Of a stretch of 64,000 nt of DNA, positions 16,767-26,028 are shown one piece after another. Made by a program: the position numbers and the translations under genes. The notes under the pieces were generated by a model. The model was not told where the DNA came from. It worked only from the letters and a program-made list of their open reading frames with translations, and did no database searches. The stretch is taken from assembly GCF_000166135.1 (NCBI RefSeq), contig NC_014666.1:5456001-5520000 (forward strand). Direction: 5' to 3'. The DNA is from Pseudofrankia inefficax. GTDB taxonomy: Bacteria; Actinomycetota; Actinomycetes; Frankiales; Frankiaceae. Each line of letters begins with the position of its first letter. Position 1 is the first letter of the stretch.

Positions 16767-18359
16767 ATGTCCGCAGTCGCCCCGACGGTCGCCGTTCGCA
16801 CACCGCCCGAGAAAGGGCTGAAAACCGGGGCGCTCGGGCTCGCGTCCTCCGTGGTCATCGGTGTGGCCTCGACCGCGCCGGCCTACAGCCTCGCCGCCAC
16901 GCTCGGCCTCGTCGTGTCCTTCGTGGGCATCCACACGCCGATCGTCGTCATCCTGGCGTTCGTCCCGATCCTGTTCACCTCGATCGGCTACGCCGAGCTC
17001 AACCGGGTCGACCCCGACTGCGGCACGACGTTCACCTGGGCCGGGCGGGCCTTCGGGCCGAGCGCCGGCTGGTGGGGCGGCTGGGCGATCATCGCGGCCG
17101 ACGTGCTGGTCATGGCGAGCCTGGCCCAGGTCGCCGGCCAGTACCTGTTCCTGCTGTTCAACGCGGACGGGATCGGCTCCGACCCGGCCAGCGCCTGGGT
17201 GCTCCTGGTCGGCATTCTGTGGATCATCCTGATGAGCTACATCTGCTATCGCGGCATCGAGATCTCGGCCAACATCCAGAAGGCGCTGCTCGCGATCGAG
17301 GTCGTGGTGCTGCTCGTCTTCTCGATCGTCGCCCTGGTCAAGGTCGGCGCCGGGACCGCGCCGGTCGGGTCGCTGGGCGTGAGCTGGTCCTGGTTCAACC
17401 CGTTCGGCGGCGACTTCGCCAGCTTCTTCAACGGCATCACGCTGATGCTGTTCATCTACTGGGGCTGGGACTCCGCCGTCGCCGTCAACGAGGAGACCGA
17501 GAACCCGACCGAGACGCCGGGGCGCGCGGCCATCCTGTCCACGGTGCTGCTGCTGGTGACGTACATCCTCGTGACGATGGCGGCCCAGTCGTTCGCCGGT
17601 GTCGGCGACAGTGGGATCGGCCTGGCCAACCCGGACCACTCCGGCGACGTCCTGTCGATCCTCGGCAAGGCCGTCTTCGGCGGCTCGGGCTTCGGCTCGG
17701 TCCTGTCCCACCTGCTGATCCTCATGGTGCTGACGTCGGCCGCGGCCTGCACGCAGACGACGATCCTGCCGACCGCCCGGACCACCCTGTCGATGGCGGT
17801 GCACAAGGCGATCCCGGCCTCGTTCGCCCGCATGCACCCGAAGTACCTGACCCCCACCGTGTCGACCGTCGTCATGGGCGGGATCTCGGTAGTGCTGTAC
17901 GTGGCGATGAACTACATGTCGTCCGGCCAGGTGATCAGCGACGCGGTCACCGCGATCGGGCTGTTCATCGCGATCTACTACGGTCTCACCGGCTTCACCT
18001 GCACCTGGGCGTTCCGCAGGACGCTGCTGCACAGCATGCGGTCGTTCTGGCTGCGGGGCGTCCTGCCGACGCTCGGCGGCCTGATCCTCTGGTTCGCCGG
18101 GGCGTGGACGGTGTGGAGCGGCTGGGACGTGGCGACCGACGACAGCTACACGACCTGGCTGATGCCGTTCGCCCCGCACTGGCGGATCGGCGGGGTCTTC
18201 CTGGTCGCGTTCGCCTCGGTGCTCGTCGGGCTGGTCGCGTTCGTCGTCTGGCGGATCGTCAAGCCGTCGTACTTCACCGGCGAGACGCTGCGGCAGGACC
18301 TCGCGGTCACCGAGACCGGCGAGATCGTGCACATCGACCCAGGGCCGGCCGGCGCCTGA
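16767..18359 (+). CDS. APC-family amino acid/polyamine permease
   Basis: A 530-residue protein with about twelve transmembrane segments. The start ATG at 16767 has GGAGG nine bases upstream; the long upstream open frame is not protein-like. Typical APC features are GLASSVVIGVASTAPAYSLA in the first helix (flexible substrate-binding segment), NRVDPDCGTTFTWAGRAFG in helix 2-3, and IYWGWDSAVAVNEETENP in helix 6. The C-terminal 30 residues are cytoplasmic. It should import an amino acid or related amine by proton symport; the substrate cannot be read from sequence. No linked catabolic enzyme is adjacent. Confidence 0.88.
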   Translation: MSAVAPTVAVRTPPEKGLKTGALGLASSVVIGVASTAPAYSLAATLGLVVSFVGIHTPIVVILAFVPILFTSIGYAELNRVDPDCGTTFTWAGRAFGPSAGWWGGWAIIAADVLVMASLAQVAGQYLFLLFNADGIGSDPASAWVLLVGILWIILMSYICYRGIEISANIQKALLAIEVVVLLVFSIVALVKVGAGTAPVGSLGVSWSWFNPFGGDFASFFNGITLMLFIYWGWDSAVAVNEETENPTETPGRAAILSTVLLLVTYILVTMAAQSFAGVGDSGIGLANPDHSGDVLSILGKAVFGGSGFGSVLSHLLILMVLTSAAACTQTTILPTARTTLSMAVHKAIPASFARMHPKYLTPTVSTVVMGGISVVLYVAMNYMSSGQVISDAVTAIGLFIAIYYGLTGFTCTWAFRRTLLHSMRSFWLRGVLPTLGGLILWFAGAWTVWSGWDVATDDSYTTWLMPFAPHWRIGGVFLVAFASVLVGLVAFVVWRIVKPSYFTGETLRQDLAVTETGEIVHIDPGPAGA

Positions 18360-18501
18360 CCTCCCCCGGGGCGCCCGCCCGTGGACGCTGCCGCATGAAA
18401 TCGAGCTTTTCAGCCATGGAACGTCTCCCGGCTGTCGAGTTCACTGCGGACTGTGAGCAGAACAGCGGCTCACGCGGCGGACACCCCCGGGAGGAACCGG
18501 C

Positions 18502-19050
18502 ATGTACACCCAGGCAGGCGGACCACAGACCCTCGGCGTCGCGGGTTCGGCGGCCGGCCCGCCGGTCGTCACGAACCTCGTGCTGGTCGGCGCGACCGTG
18601 CTCACCGGCCTGGCCGCCGGGGTGCTCGCCCTCTACGCCCACACCGTCATGCCCGGCCTGAAGAAGTCCGACGACCGCACCTTCGTCGCCGCGTTCCAGT
18701 CGATCGACCGGGCGATCATCAACCCGTGGTTCATGGTCACCTTCTTCGGGGCGCTGATCCTGACGGGCCTGGCGGGCGTGCTGCACCTCGGCCCTGACCG
18801 GCGTTCCGTGCTGCCCTGGCTCGTCGGCGCCTTCGCCCTGTACCTGATCACCGTGGTCATCACGGTGGCGATCCACGTGCCGCTCAACGACGCCATCAAG
18901 GGCGCCGGCGACCCGAACCACATCGACGTGGCCCGAGTTCGCGCCGCCTTCGACGAGACGCGATGGGCGGCCTGGAACCTCGTCCGGACGATCACGGCGA
19001 CCGGCGCCTTCGTCATCCTCGTCGGCGTCGCGGCGGCCAGGCACCGGTGA
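18502..19050 (+). CDS. DUF1772 (anthrone oxygenase-like) membrane protein
   Basis: A 182-residue protein with four hydrophobic segments: about 24-46 (LVLVGATVLTGLAAGVLALYA), 75-97, 104-125 and 158-178. Features are ALYAHTVMPGLKK and HVPLNDAIK, the latter a conserved piece of the DUF1772 family. ATG at 18502 follows GGGAGGAACCGGC. Some relatives are cofactor-free oxygenases, but most, probably including this one, are of unknown role. It precedes an AraC regulator by 41 bases on the same strand. Confidence 0.78.
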   Translation: MYTQAGGPQTLGVAGSAAGPPVVTNLVLVGATVLTGLAAGVLALYAHTVMPGLKKSDDRTFVAAFQSIDRAIINPWFMVTFFGALILTGLAGVLHLGPDRRSVLPWLVGAFALYLITVVITVAIHVPLNDAIKGAGDPNHIDVARVRAAFDETRWAAWNLVRTITATGAFVILVGVAAARHR

Positions 19051-19091
19051 CGTCGGATCAGCGGCTGTTCCCGCGGCTAACGTGAGGCTTC

Positions 19092-20075
19092 ATGGACGTC
19101 GTCGCCGGCCTTCTCAACGGGCCGCGTGCCCACGGGGCGTTCCTGCTGCGCTCGTCGCTGACGCCGCCCTGGTCGCTGCGTATCCAGGACGAGGCGCCGC
19201 TCACTCTGGTGGCAGTGGTGCGGGGCGAGGCCTGGGTGATCCCCGACGGGAGCGATCCGGTGCCGCTGTGCCAGGGCGACGTGGCCATCCTGCGCGGTCC
19301 CGACCCCTACACGTTCGCCGACGACCCGGCCACCCCGCCGCAGGTCGTCATTCACCCCGGCCAGCGCTGCACGACCCCCGACGGCGAGCACCTGGCCGAG
19401 ATGCGGGAGCTGGGCGTGCGGACCTGGGGCAACAGCCCGCAGGGCGCGACGGTGCTGGTCACCGGCACCTATCAGGTGCTCAGCGAGATCTGCCGGCCGC
19501 TGCTGGACGCGCTGCCCGTGCTCCTGGTCCTGCCGGGCGAGTCCTGGGACACGCCCCTCATCCCTCTGCTCGCGAGCGAGGTCGGCAAGGACGACCCGGG
19601 CCAGGAGGCGGTGCTCGACCGGCTTCTCGACCTGCTCCTGATCGCCGTGCTGCGCACCTGGTTCGCCCGCCCCGACGTGCGGGCCCCGGCCTGGTACCAG
19701 GCGCACAGCGACCCGGTCGTGGGCGGCGCCCTACGGCTGCTCCACGACAACCCGGCCCACCCCTGGACGGTCGCCGAGCTCGCCGCCGCGACCCATGTCT
19801 CCCGAGCGGCCCTGGCCCGCCGGTTCACCGACACCGTCGGCCAGCCCCCCATGGCCTACCTCACCGCGTGGCGCCTCGCCCTGGCGGCCGACCTGCTGCG
19901 GCCTGGCACCTCGATCAGCGAGGTGGCCGCGCAGGTCGGCTACGGCAGCTCGTTCGCGCTCTGCACCGCCTTCAAACGGGTCCGCGGGATCAGCCCCCGC
20001 GAGCACCGGGCCCGGGCGGGCCTCCCCCAGGCCCCGGTCGCCGCGACCAGGCCCTGGCCGCGTCAGCCCGCCTGA
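19092..20075 (+). CDS. AraC-family regulator with N-terminal cupin
   Basis: A 327-residue regulator. Residues 1-180 form a cupin-type sensor (LTLVAVVRGEAWVIPDG, LCQGDVAILRGPDPYTF), and residues about 215-315 hold two helix-turn-helix motifs: WTVAELAAATHVSRAALARRF and ISEVAAQVGYGSSFALCTAF, then ISPREHRAR. This matches the AraC_binding_6/HTH_18 group that often controls neighbouring oxidoreductase or hydrolase genes. It follows the DUF1772 gene closely, and its 3' end overlaps the convergent hydrolase gene by 13 bases. Confidence 0.88.
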   Translation: MDVVAGLLNGPRAHGAFLLRSSLTPPWSLRIQDEAPLTLVAVVRGEAWVIPDGSDPVPLCQGDVAILRGPDPYTFADDPATPPQVVIHPGQRCTTPDGEHLAEMRELGVRTWGNSPQGATVLVTGTYQVLSEICRPLLDALPVLLVLPGESWDTPLIPLLASEVGKDDPGQEAVLDRLLDLLLIAVLRTWFARPDVRAPAWYQAHSDPVVGGALRLLHDNPAHPWTVAELAAATHVSRAALARRFTDTVGQPPMAYLTAWRLALAADLLRPGTSISEVAAQVGYGSSFALCTAFKRVRGISPREHRARAGLPQAPVAATRPWPRQPA

Positions 20076-21736
20076 GCCGGCAGCACGGGCAGGACGATCG
20101 ACGAGACGTGCGCCGCGTCGTGGTGGACGCGCTGGGTCGCGGTGAGCATGGTCGTCGCGGTCGCGAGCGGTTCGCCGGTGCCGAGGTTGCGGGCGTAGCG
20201 GGGGTGCGCCCCGCACGAGACCTGCACGCGGATCCGGTGGCCCGTCTGGAAGTGGTGGGCGGCCGGCCACAGCTCCAGGCGCGCGGTACGCACGGTCCCG
20301 GGCGGAGCCTGCGGGTCGGGCGCCAGCCGCACCAGCCGGTCACAGATGTTGGTCGAGACGCCGGACGGCGACACGTCGCACAGCCGTACGAAGATGTCGA
20401 ACGTCTCGCGGTCCGAGCTGGCCTCGATCGACGCGGTCACCGTGCCCGCGAACCGCACGGGCGCGGCCAGCGGCGGCCCGGTGTAGGTCAGCACGTCGGC
20501 GCGGGCCTCCAGCTCCCGGTTGTCCTGGGCACCGGCGTCGCGGCCCAGCCGAGGTCCGCCCAGCGACGGGGTCGGGTCCGCCGGGTCGTAGCGGATGACG
20601 TCCGGCTCCGCGTCGGCCGGCGGCTCGTCGGCCGACAGCCCTCCACCCGGCTGGAGCCGGTAGCTCGTCGGGACGACACCCGGCGGCGGCCAGTGCCGAT
20701 ACTCGCGCCACCCTCCGCCCTCACCCGTGACGAACGCCCGGACGATCGGCTCCGGCGCTTCGCCGAAGCCCTTCACCTGCGCGTCGAGGAACGTGAGCGT
20801 CTCCGTCACGGTCGGGGCGGCGGCGCCCCGCGAGACGTGGAACCAGGGGCCGACCACAAGCCGGGGCGTATTGCCCGCCGCGCGCAGGGCCTGGTAGCTC
20901 TCGATCTGCCAGGGCAGGAAGATGTCGTACCAGCCGGTGACCATGAGGACCGGCGCGGTGACGTTCGCGAGGGTCTGCCGGTGGTCCTGGCGGGTCCAGT
21001 ACTCGTCGTCCAGGCCATGGGTGAGCCAGTCCTGGTAGAAGTCGACGTGGCGACCGACGGCGACGGTGTCCGACTCGGACAGCGGCAGGGTCGCCAGCCC
21101 GCGCCGCAGCGCCGGCGAGCCGCCGCGCAGCTGGGCCAGCGCCACCCGGGCCATCCCGCGGCCACCGGCCTGCATGTTCGCCATCATCGACGACCATTCC
21201 AGGCAGTTGGCCAGCGAGAAGGAGCCTCCGTCGTAGGTGGGCAGCCCGAAGTGCGGCATCGTGATCGTCGGAACGATCGCGGCGAGCCCCGCTTCCTTCT
21301 CGCCCGCGACCGCCCACTGGGTATAGCCGAGGTAGCTCGGGCCCATGGTGGCGATCGTCCCGCCGTACCAGGGCTGTTGACGAATCCACTCCAGCGCCGC
21401 GAGCCCGTCGGCCTTCTCGTGCACCTGGGGCACGAATGGCCCGCCCGAGCCAAACGTGCCGCGGCAGCTTTGGATGACCACCTGGTAGCCACGCTCGGCG
21501 AACAGAAGACCCTGAGTGGCGCCAAACAAGGCCCGTCGACCGTAGGGAGACCGAACGAGCAGGATTGGCGGGGGCGTACGATCACCGGCTTCATCGATAT
21601 CGGCCGGATAGTAGCGATCAGCGAGAAGAATGTGCCCGTCCGCGCCGGGAATCCGAAGGTTCTTCGCCACCTTCACCCGGGCCGTCGCCGCCGGTAAACC
21701 GTAACGCTTGCCGATCAGCCGGCTCGCGAAAGACAT
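20063..21736 (-). CDS. CocE/NonD family serine hydrolase (X-Pro dipeptidyl-peptidase S15 type)
   Basis: A 557-residue protein. Residues about 30-320 form an alpha/beta-hydrolase: LLADRYYP, ILLVRSPYGR, the oxyanion-region block GYQVVIQSCRGTFGSGG, and the nucleophile elbow MGPSYLGYTQW with Ser in G-x-S-Y-x-G. The acid is expected in VTGWYDIFLPWQ and the His in VVGPWFHVSRG. Residues about 350-555 match the PepX C-terminal jelly-roll (PVRFAGTVTASIEASSDRETFDIFVRL). Family members cleave acyl esters or amides, such as cocaine esterase and glutaryl acylases; the true substrate is unknown. I chose ATG 21736; a GTG five codons upstream is also possible. Confidence 0.87.
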   Translation of the reverse strand: MSFASRLIGKRYGLPAATARVKVAKNLRIPGADGHILLADRYYPADIDEAGDRTPPPILLVRSPYGRRALFGATQGLLFAERGYQVVIQSCRGTFGSGGPFVPQVHEKADGLAALEWIRQQPWYGGTIATMGPSYLGYTQWAVAGEKEAGLAAIVPTITMPHFGLPTYDGGSFSLANCLEWSSMMANMQAGGRGMARVALAQLRGGSPALRRGLATLPLSESDTVAVGRHVDFYQDWLTHGLDDEYWTRQDHRQTLANVTAPVLMVTGWYDIFLPWQIESYQALRAAGNTPRLVVGPWFHVSRGAAAPTVTETLTFLDAQVKGFGEAPEPIVRAFVTGEGGGWREYRHWPPPGVVPTSYRLQPGGGLSADEPPADAEPDVIRYDPADPTPSLGGPRLGRDAGAQDNRELEARADVLTYTGPPLAAPVRFAGTVTASIEASSDRETFDIFVRLCDVSPSGVSTNICDRLVRLAPDPQAPPGTVRTARLELWPAAHHFQTGHRIRVQVSCGAHPRYARNLGTGEPLATATTMLTATQRVHHDAAHVSSIVLPVLPAQAG

Positions 21737-21961
21737 AGGCTCATACCCCACAACGCTCAGAGCAACGCTGACCCGCCCCGCTCAGGCCGCACCCGACGAC
21801 GGCGAGCGTAGCGGCGAGGTCGGCGCCTCGAACGCCCATGGTTCCGCTGAGCGGAAGAATCCTCGGCTGTCCCGGGTGCCGGACCCTCCGCCGGCCGTGC
21901 GCGCGCCCTGAGCGCGTGGCGACGTGACCTTCCGTCACCGGGGCGGCAGGCGGCCGCGGGC

Positions 21962-22345
21962 TCAGGCCAGGATTCGCGACTTCTCCCGCTCGTACTCGGC
22001 CTGGGTGATCTCCCCTTGCTTGCGCAGCTCGGCCAGCTTCGCCACCTCGTCGGCGACGGCGCGGGAGTGCACGGCCGAAGGGCTGAATCCCTGGTAGTGG
22101 GTCGCCCGCTGCTTTCTGTCCTCGGCCGACCGCTCGCTCATGCCGTCACCCCGGAGAACCATGTAGCAGAGGACGCCCACCAGCGGAAAGACGATCGTCC
22201 CGACCACCCAGCCGGCCTTGCCCCATCCCGAAAGATCGTGGCTGCGAAAGATGTCGGACACCACGACGAAGAGCAGCCCCATCCACACCGCGAACAGACA
22301 GAACCAGAGCAATGTCACGAAAGCACCCAGGAAGGGATAGTTCAT
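21962..22345 (-). CDS. Small membrane protein with PLDc_N-like segment and SHOCT domain
   Basis: A 127-residue protein. Two hydrophobic segments, about 7-30 (FVTLLWFCLFAVWMGLLFVVVSDI) and 42-63 (GWVVGTIVFPLVGVLCYMVLR), form the PLDc_N-like hairpin. The last 30 residues (AKLAELRKQGEITQAEYEREKSRIL) are a SHOCT motif, a short C-terminal oligomerisation-type element. The frame is open far upstream on the same strand, but that part is unlike protein and the ATG at 22345 starts the membrane segment directly. Role unknown; common in actinobacteria. Confidence 0.8.
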   Translation of the reverse strand: MNYPFLGAFVTLLWFCLFAVWMGLLFVVVSDIFRSHDLSGWGKAGWVVGTIVFPLVGVLCYMVLRGDGMSERSAEDRKQRATHYQGFSPSAVHSRAVADEVAKLAELRKQGEITQAEYEREKSRILA

Positions 22346-22531
22346 CGATTGTCGCACCCCCCGTGCAGCTGTGGGTTCGCCACCAGCGACGCCCCCGCCT
22401 GTCGTTACCCAGAAATGGGGCAGTCGACCGCAACATGACCACGCTGCCCGGCGTCGGACGGGCATACCGGTCAGGCGGGCGCCGTCTCTGTCGCCCCATG
22501 AGCTCCATTTCCCTCGCCCGGGTGGCTGGTC

Positions 22532-24784
22532 GTGGCGCACGGCGGGCATAGCGCCTGGGTGGAGCTGGTGCGGCGGGGGGCGCCCGTGTCGGGCCGGGTG
22601 TCGCTGCGGGGTGCTTTCACGGTGCGCCGGCCGCCACCCGGGCGCGGGCGTCTCGCGCTGATCAGCGCGCTGGCGACCGGGATCCCGCTGATCGTCGGGG
22701 AGCTGACGGACCAGCTCGCTCTGGGGCTGACGGCGACCCTCGGGGCGGTCACCGCGATCTACTACCCGAGGTCCAGCTGGCGGTACCGGGCGCGGGCGCT
22801 CCCGGTGGTCGCGGTGGGATCCGCCGCCGCGGGCACCGTCGGGGCACTGGCCGGGGGCAACCCGTGGCGCACGGCGATCGCGGTGGCAGCCGTGGCGTTC
22901 GTGGCCACCGTCCTGTTCGCGGCCCTGCTCGCGCCCCCACCCGGCGCCGTGCCGATCGTGGTCGCCTGCGCCGTCGCCACCCAGCTCCCACCCGGCATCG
23001 CGAACATCGGGACGCGAGCCGGGCTCACCCTCGCCGGCGCGGCCTTCGCCTACCTCCTCACGATGATCGGTTCCCGCGGCGACCAGACCGGGCCCAGCAG
23101 ACGCGCCGTGGCCGAGGCACTGAAGGCGCTCGCGACCATGTCCGACACCGTGGGCACGAAACAGACCGAGGTCACCCGCCACGACGCCGAACGCGAGATC
23201 CGCCGCGCCGAGGTCATCGTCGCCCGTGACCGCCCCGGCGGCGCCCTCGCCGCCATCGCCGCCCGGCTGCGCCGCGTCTTCACCCGAATCGTCGACTACA
23301 CGGCCCTCACCGGACGGCCCCCACCGGCCAGCGTGGCCCTGCGGCTGCGGGACTATGCCGCAGACGTCGCGAGCGGCCGTTACGACCCGCGGCGAGGCCC
23401 TGGCCGAGTGCGCGGTCCCGCCGGGTCGCGTCGTCCTGGCGGGGGGCACGGTCCTGGCGCGGGTCAGGGTCCTGGGTGGTGGTGGCGCCGACGTTCCGCG
23501 CCACCCGCGCAGCCAGACGGCACCAGTACCGCCGCGCTGGCCACCGCCTGGGTCGGCGCGGCGTCCCGCGCGAACCTGCTGGCCGACCGCGCTGAGGCGC
23601 GGAACCGTCCCGTAGGGCGGAGTCGAACCTCGTCGCCGAGCAGGGCAGCCGGACCCGGCCCACGCCACAGCCGGTCAGCGGCCAGGCATCGGCAGGACCA
23701 CACATCCTGGGCGTGGCACCGCCTCGCCGTGACAGTGGCCGACCTGGCGCACCCGACCGGCGTCCGGCCGCTGGCGCCGATCATCGCGCCGACCCGCGAC
23801 CTGCTCGCGGACGGGCTGCGGCCTCGGTCTCCGGCCTGGCCCTGGGCGACGCGGTGCTGCCTCGCGACCGCCGTCGCCGCGCTGCTCGCGATCGCCGCCG
23901 GTGTCGACCGGCCCTACTGGGCTCCCGTCGCCGCGGCCTCCGTCCTGGAGGTGCGGACGGCCCGGGTCGCCGGCCAGCACACCGTGCAGCACATGCTCGG
24001 CACCGCCCTGGGCGCGCTCGCCGCCTTCGCGCTGCTGACCGTCCCGCTACCGGTGTGGTCGCTGATCGTCGGCGTCATGGCCCTCCAGGCCGCGATCGAG
24101 CTGCTCAACCCCGCCAACGGAGGGTTCGGGGCGCTGCTGGTCATGCCGTTGACGATGCTCGTCGCCCAGGTCTCCGGGCCAGGGCAGTCGGCCGAGTCGC
24201 TGCTGGTGTCCCGGCTCGTGGACACGCTGCTCGGGCTGGTCGTCGGCCTGGCCGCCTCGTTCCTTCTCTGGCCTCGGGTCGCCGGCCACCGGCTGCCGTA
24301 CGCGCTGGCCGACTGCGTGGGCGCCATCGGCGCTCTCCTGGCGAACCTGCTGGCCGAGGCTTCTCCCCCTGGCCCGCGCTCAGCGCCACGGTCGACCGAG
24401 CGGGTGGGACGGGAGCCGCGGCGCGCTCAACGTGACCGGCGACGGGGAGCGGCCCGCCACCACGTCGAGGCGACCCTCGAATGGCTGTCCGAGATGCACG
24501 TCGAGGCCGACAACGAGCCAGGAGAGGCCGCACAGGCTACCTGGCCGACGGTCGTCGCCGCCCGACGGCTCGGCTACCTCGTCCTGCTCGAACCACCCGG
24601 TCTGCGCGACGCGCTGCCCGCCACAGCGGGAACTCCCGAAGGCATCCGGCTCCTGTTCGGCCAACTCGCCGCCGGCATGCGCGGCGACGCCTCGCCGCCG
24701 CTACGGGAGCCGGTGCAGCTACCCCCGTTCCCGCCCCTGCTGCGCGAGTTCGCCGCCCTGGTCGACTCCGCCCCACAACGCTGA
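22532..24784 (+). CDS. FUSC-family (aromatic acid exporter-like) membrane protein, with possible internal frame swaps
   Basis: A 750-residue frame. Six hydrophobic segments occur at about 40-180 and again at about 445-590 (LATAVAALLAIAAGVDRPYWAPVAAASVL ... LLGLVVGLAASFLLWP), separated by a soluble part, the two-half layout of FUSC transporters. The C-terminal 150 residues are soluble. The block VDRPYWAPVAAASVLE is typical of the FUSC repeat. In three stretches (about 23380-23510, 23600-23700 and 24355-24440) the third-position G/C signal moves to other frames and the called protein becomes Arg/Gly/Pro-rich. Compensating indels, decay or sequence errors are all possible. GTG at 22532 is a tentative start. 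It probably exports aromatic or amphipathic acids. Confidence 0.75.
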   Translation: MAHGGHSAWVELVRRGAPVSGRVSLRGAFTVRRPPPGRGRLALISALATGIPLIVGELTDQLALGLTATLGAVTAIYYPRSSWRYRARALPVVAVGSAAAGTVGALAGGNPWRTAIAVAAVAFVATVLFAALLAPPPGAVPIVVACAVATQLPPGIANIGTRAGLTLAGAAFAYLLTMIGSRGDQTGPSRRAVAEALKALATMSDTVGTKQTEVTRHDAEREIRRAEVIVARDRPGGALAAIAARLRRVFTRIVDYTALTGRPPPASVALRLRDYAADVASGRYDPRRGPGRVRGPAGSRRPGGGHGPGAGQGPGWWWRRRSAPPAQPDGTSTAALATAWVGAASRANLLADRAEARNRPVGRSRTSSPSRAAGPGPRHSRSAARHRQDHTSWAWHRLAVTVADLAHPTGVRPLAPIIAPTRDLLADGLRPRSPAWPWATRCCLATAVAALLAIAAGVDRPYWAPVAAASVLEVRTARVAGQHTVQHMLGTALGALAAFALLTVPLPVWSLIVGVMALQAAIELLNPANGGFGALLVMPLTMLVAQVSGPGQSAESLLVSRLVDTLLGLVVGLAASFLLWPRVAGHRLPYALADCVGAIGALLANLLAEASPPGPRSAPRSTERVGREPRRAQRDRRRGAARHHVEATLEWLSEMHVEADNEPGEAAQATWPTVVAARRLGYLVLLEPPGLRDALPATAGTPEGIRLLFGQLAAGMRGDASPPLREPVQLPPFPPLLREFAALVDSAPQR

Positions 24785-25031
24785 GCCGGGCTCGGTCCGT
24801 AGGCCTGGACCGCCGAGCCTGCCGGCTGTCCATCCTTCTGGACCATCTGTTCGGAAGCATGGTCGTACTAACCGACCGCCTGGTTCGCATCCGACAGCTT
24901 CCGCTGATCCCCTGAGGTGGCGGCCAAACTGACAGCGGAGCCAGCAAACGAGTCCAGCTAGACAGTCGGCCGCCCTCCCGTGGGATGACGACATGCCAGT
25001 AGCCGACGGCCGCAGAAAATAGAGTGCGGGC
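24785..25031. other. Intergenic stretch
   Basis: About 250 bases between two plus-strand genes. It is less GC-rich near 24920-25025 and probably holds the promoter of the LLM oxidoreductase. I see no gene, repeat or clear operator. Confidence 0.4.
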
Positions 25032-25922
25032 GTGATGAGGATCGGAATCACCTACCCCCAGAACGAGCTCGGGGGCGATCCCCAGGCGCTGCACCGGTTC
25101 GCCGTCACCGCCGAGGAACTCGGATATGACCACCTCCTTCTCTACGATCACGTCGTCGGCGCGGTCGCAGGGATCGAGCGCCAGCGACCGGCGCCGGCCC
25201 GCGCCTACCACGAGAAGGACCCGTTCCACGATCCGCTGGTCGCCTTCGGCTACCTCGCCGCGATCACCCAGCGGATCGAGCTCGTAACCGGCATCCTGAT
25301 CCTGCCGCAGCGCCAGACGGTCCTGGTCGCCAAGCAGGCAGCCGACGTCGCCCTGCTGTCGGGCGGCCGGCTGCGACTCGGCGTCGGCGTCGGCTACAAC
25401 CCGGTCGAATACCACGCGCTCGGAGCCGAGTGGACGACCAGAGGCCGCCGACTCGACGAGCAGATTCCCCACCTGCGCCGGCTCTGGACCGGCGAACCGG
25501 TCACCTTCGACGGCGAGTTCGACCAGATCGACCACGCCGCCGTCTACCCGCCACCACCCCGGCCCATCCCGATCTGGCTCGGCGGCTCATCCGAGGCCGC
25601 TTTCCGCCGGGCGGCGCGGCTCGGCGACGGCTTCGTGTTCGGCTACGGAATGCGCGAGGAGGCCCTGCTCGCCTGGTCACGAGTCCGCGAGTTGCTGGCG
25701 GAGGAAGGCCGCTCGCACACAGACTTCCGCGCACTGTTCAACCTGCTGCCGGACGCACCCGGAACCTGGGCCGCCCAGACCATCGAGGCGCTCCCCCGCC
25801 TACGCGACGCGGGCGCGACCGACGTCGCACTCACAAGCGCCCGCAACGGCCTACGCACCCTAGACGAACACCTCACATTCATCGCCGACCTCAAGCAACG
25901 CGCCGACGTCGCCCTCGGCTAA
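25032..25922 (+). CDS. LLM-class F420-dependent oxidoreductase
   Basis: A 296-residue luciferase-like TIM-barrel protein. Features are MRIGITYPQNELGGDP at the start, AEELGYDHLLLYDHVVG, TQRIELVTGILILPQRQTVL, and the phosphate-binding stretch LSGGRLRLGVGVGYNPVEY, then RRLDEQIPHLRRLWTGEPV and PIPIWLGGSSEAAFRRAARLGDGF. This is the TIGR03619-type signature of actinobacterial F420-dependent enzymes. The substrate is unknown; hydride transfer using reduced F420 (or FMN) is expected. The start GTG at 25032 is directly followed by an ATG. The gene ends just before a 75-bp palindrome that could terminate transcription. Confidence 0.87.
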   Translation: MMRIGITYPQNELGGDPQALHRFAVTAEELGYDHLLLYDHVVGAVAGIERQRPAPARAYHEKDPFHDPLVAFGYLAAITQRIELVTGILILPQRQTVLVAKQAADVALLSGGRLRLGVGVGYNPVEYHALGAEWTTRGRRLDEQIPHLRRLWTGEPVTFDGEFDQIDHAAVYPPPPRPIPIWLGGSSEAAFRRAARLGDGFVFGYGMREEALLAWSRVRELLAEEGRSHTDFRALFNLLPDAPGTWAAQTIEALPRLRDAGATDVALTSARNGLRTLDEHLTFIADLKQRADVALG

Positions 25923-25953
25923 TGCCTCGATCACCAAAGTCCGCCGGCCGTGT

Positions 25954-26028
25954 TGATCGCCGTTTTCGCCCTCTGGTGGCTATAAACAGACCCTGGTGAC
26001 GACCGCCCGAGGGCCAAAACGGCGATCA
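25954..26028. repeat. 75-bp dispersed palindromic repeat, copy 2
   Basis: An intact 75-bp imperfect palindrome. The left arm TGATCGCCGTTTTCGCCCTC pairs with the right arm (GAGGGCCAAAACGGCGATCA) with one mismatch in 20. It lies between the convergent LLM gene and DJ-1 pseudogene. Its last three bases (26026-26028) are the stop codon of the latter, read on the minus strand. Terminator or mobile element origin cannot be separated. Confidence 0.85.
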
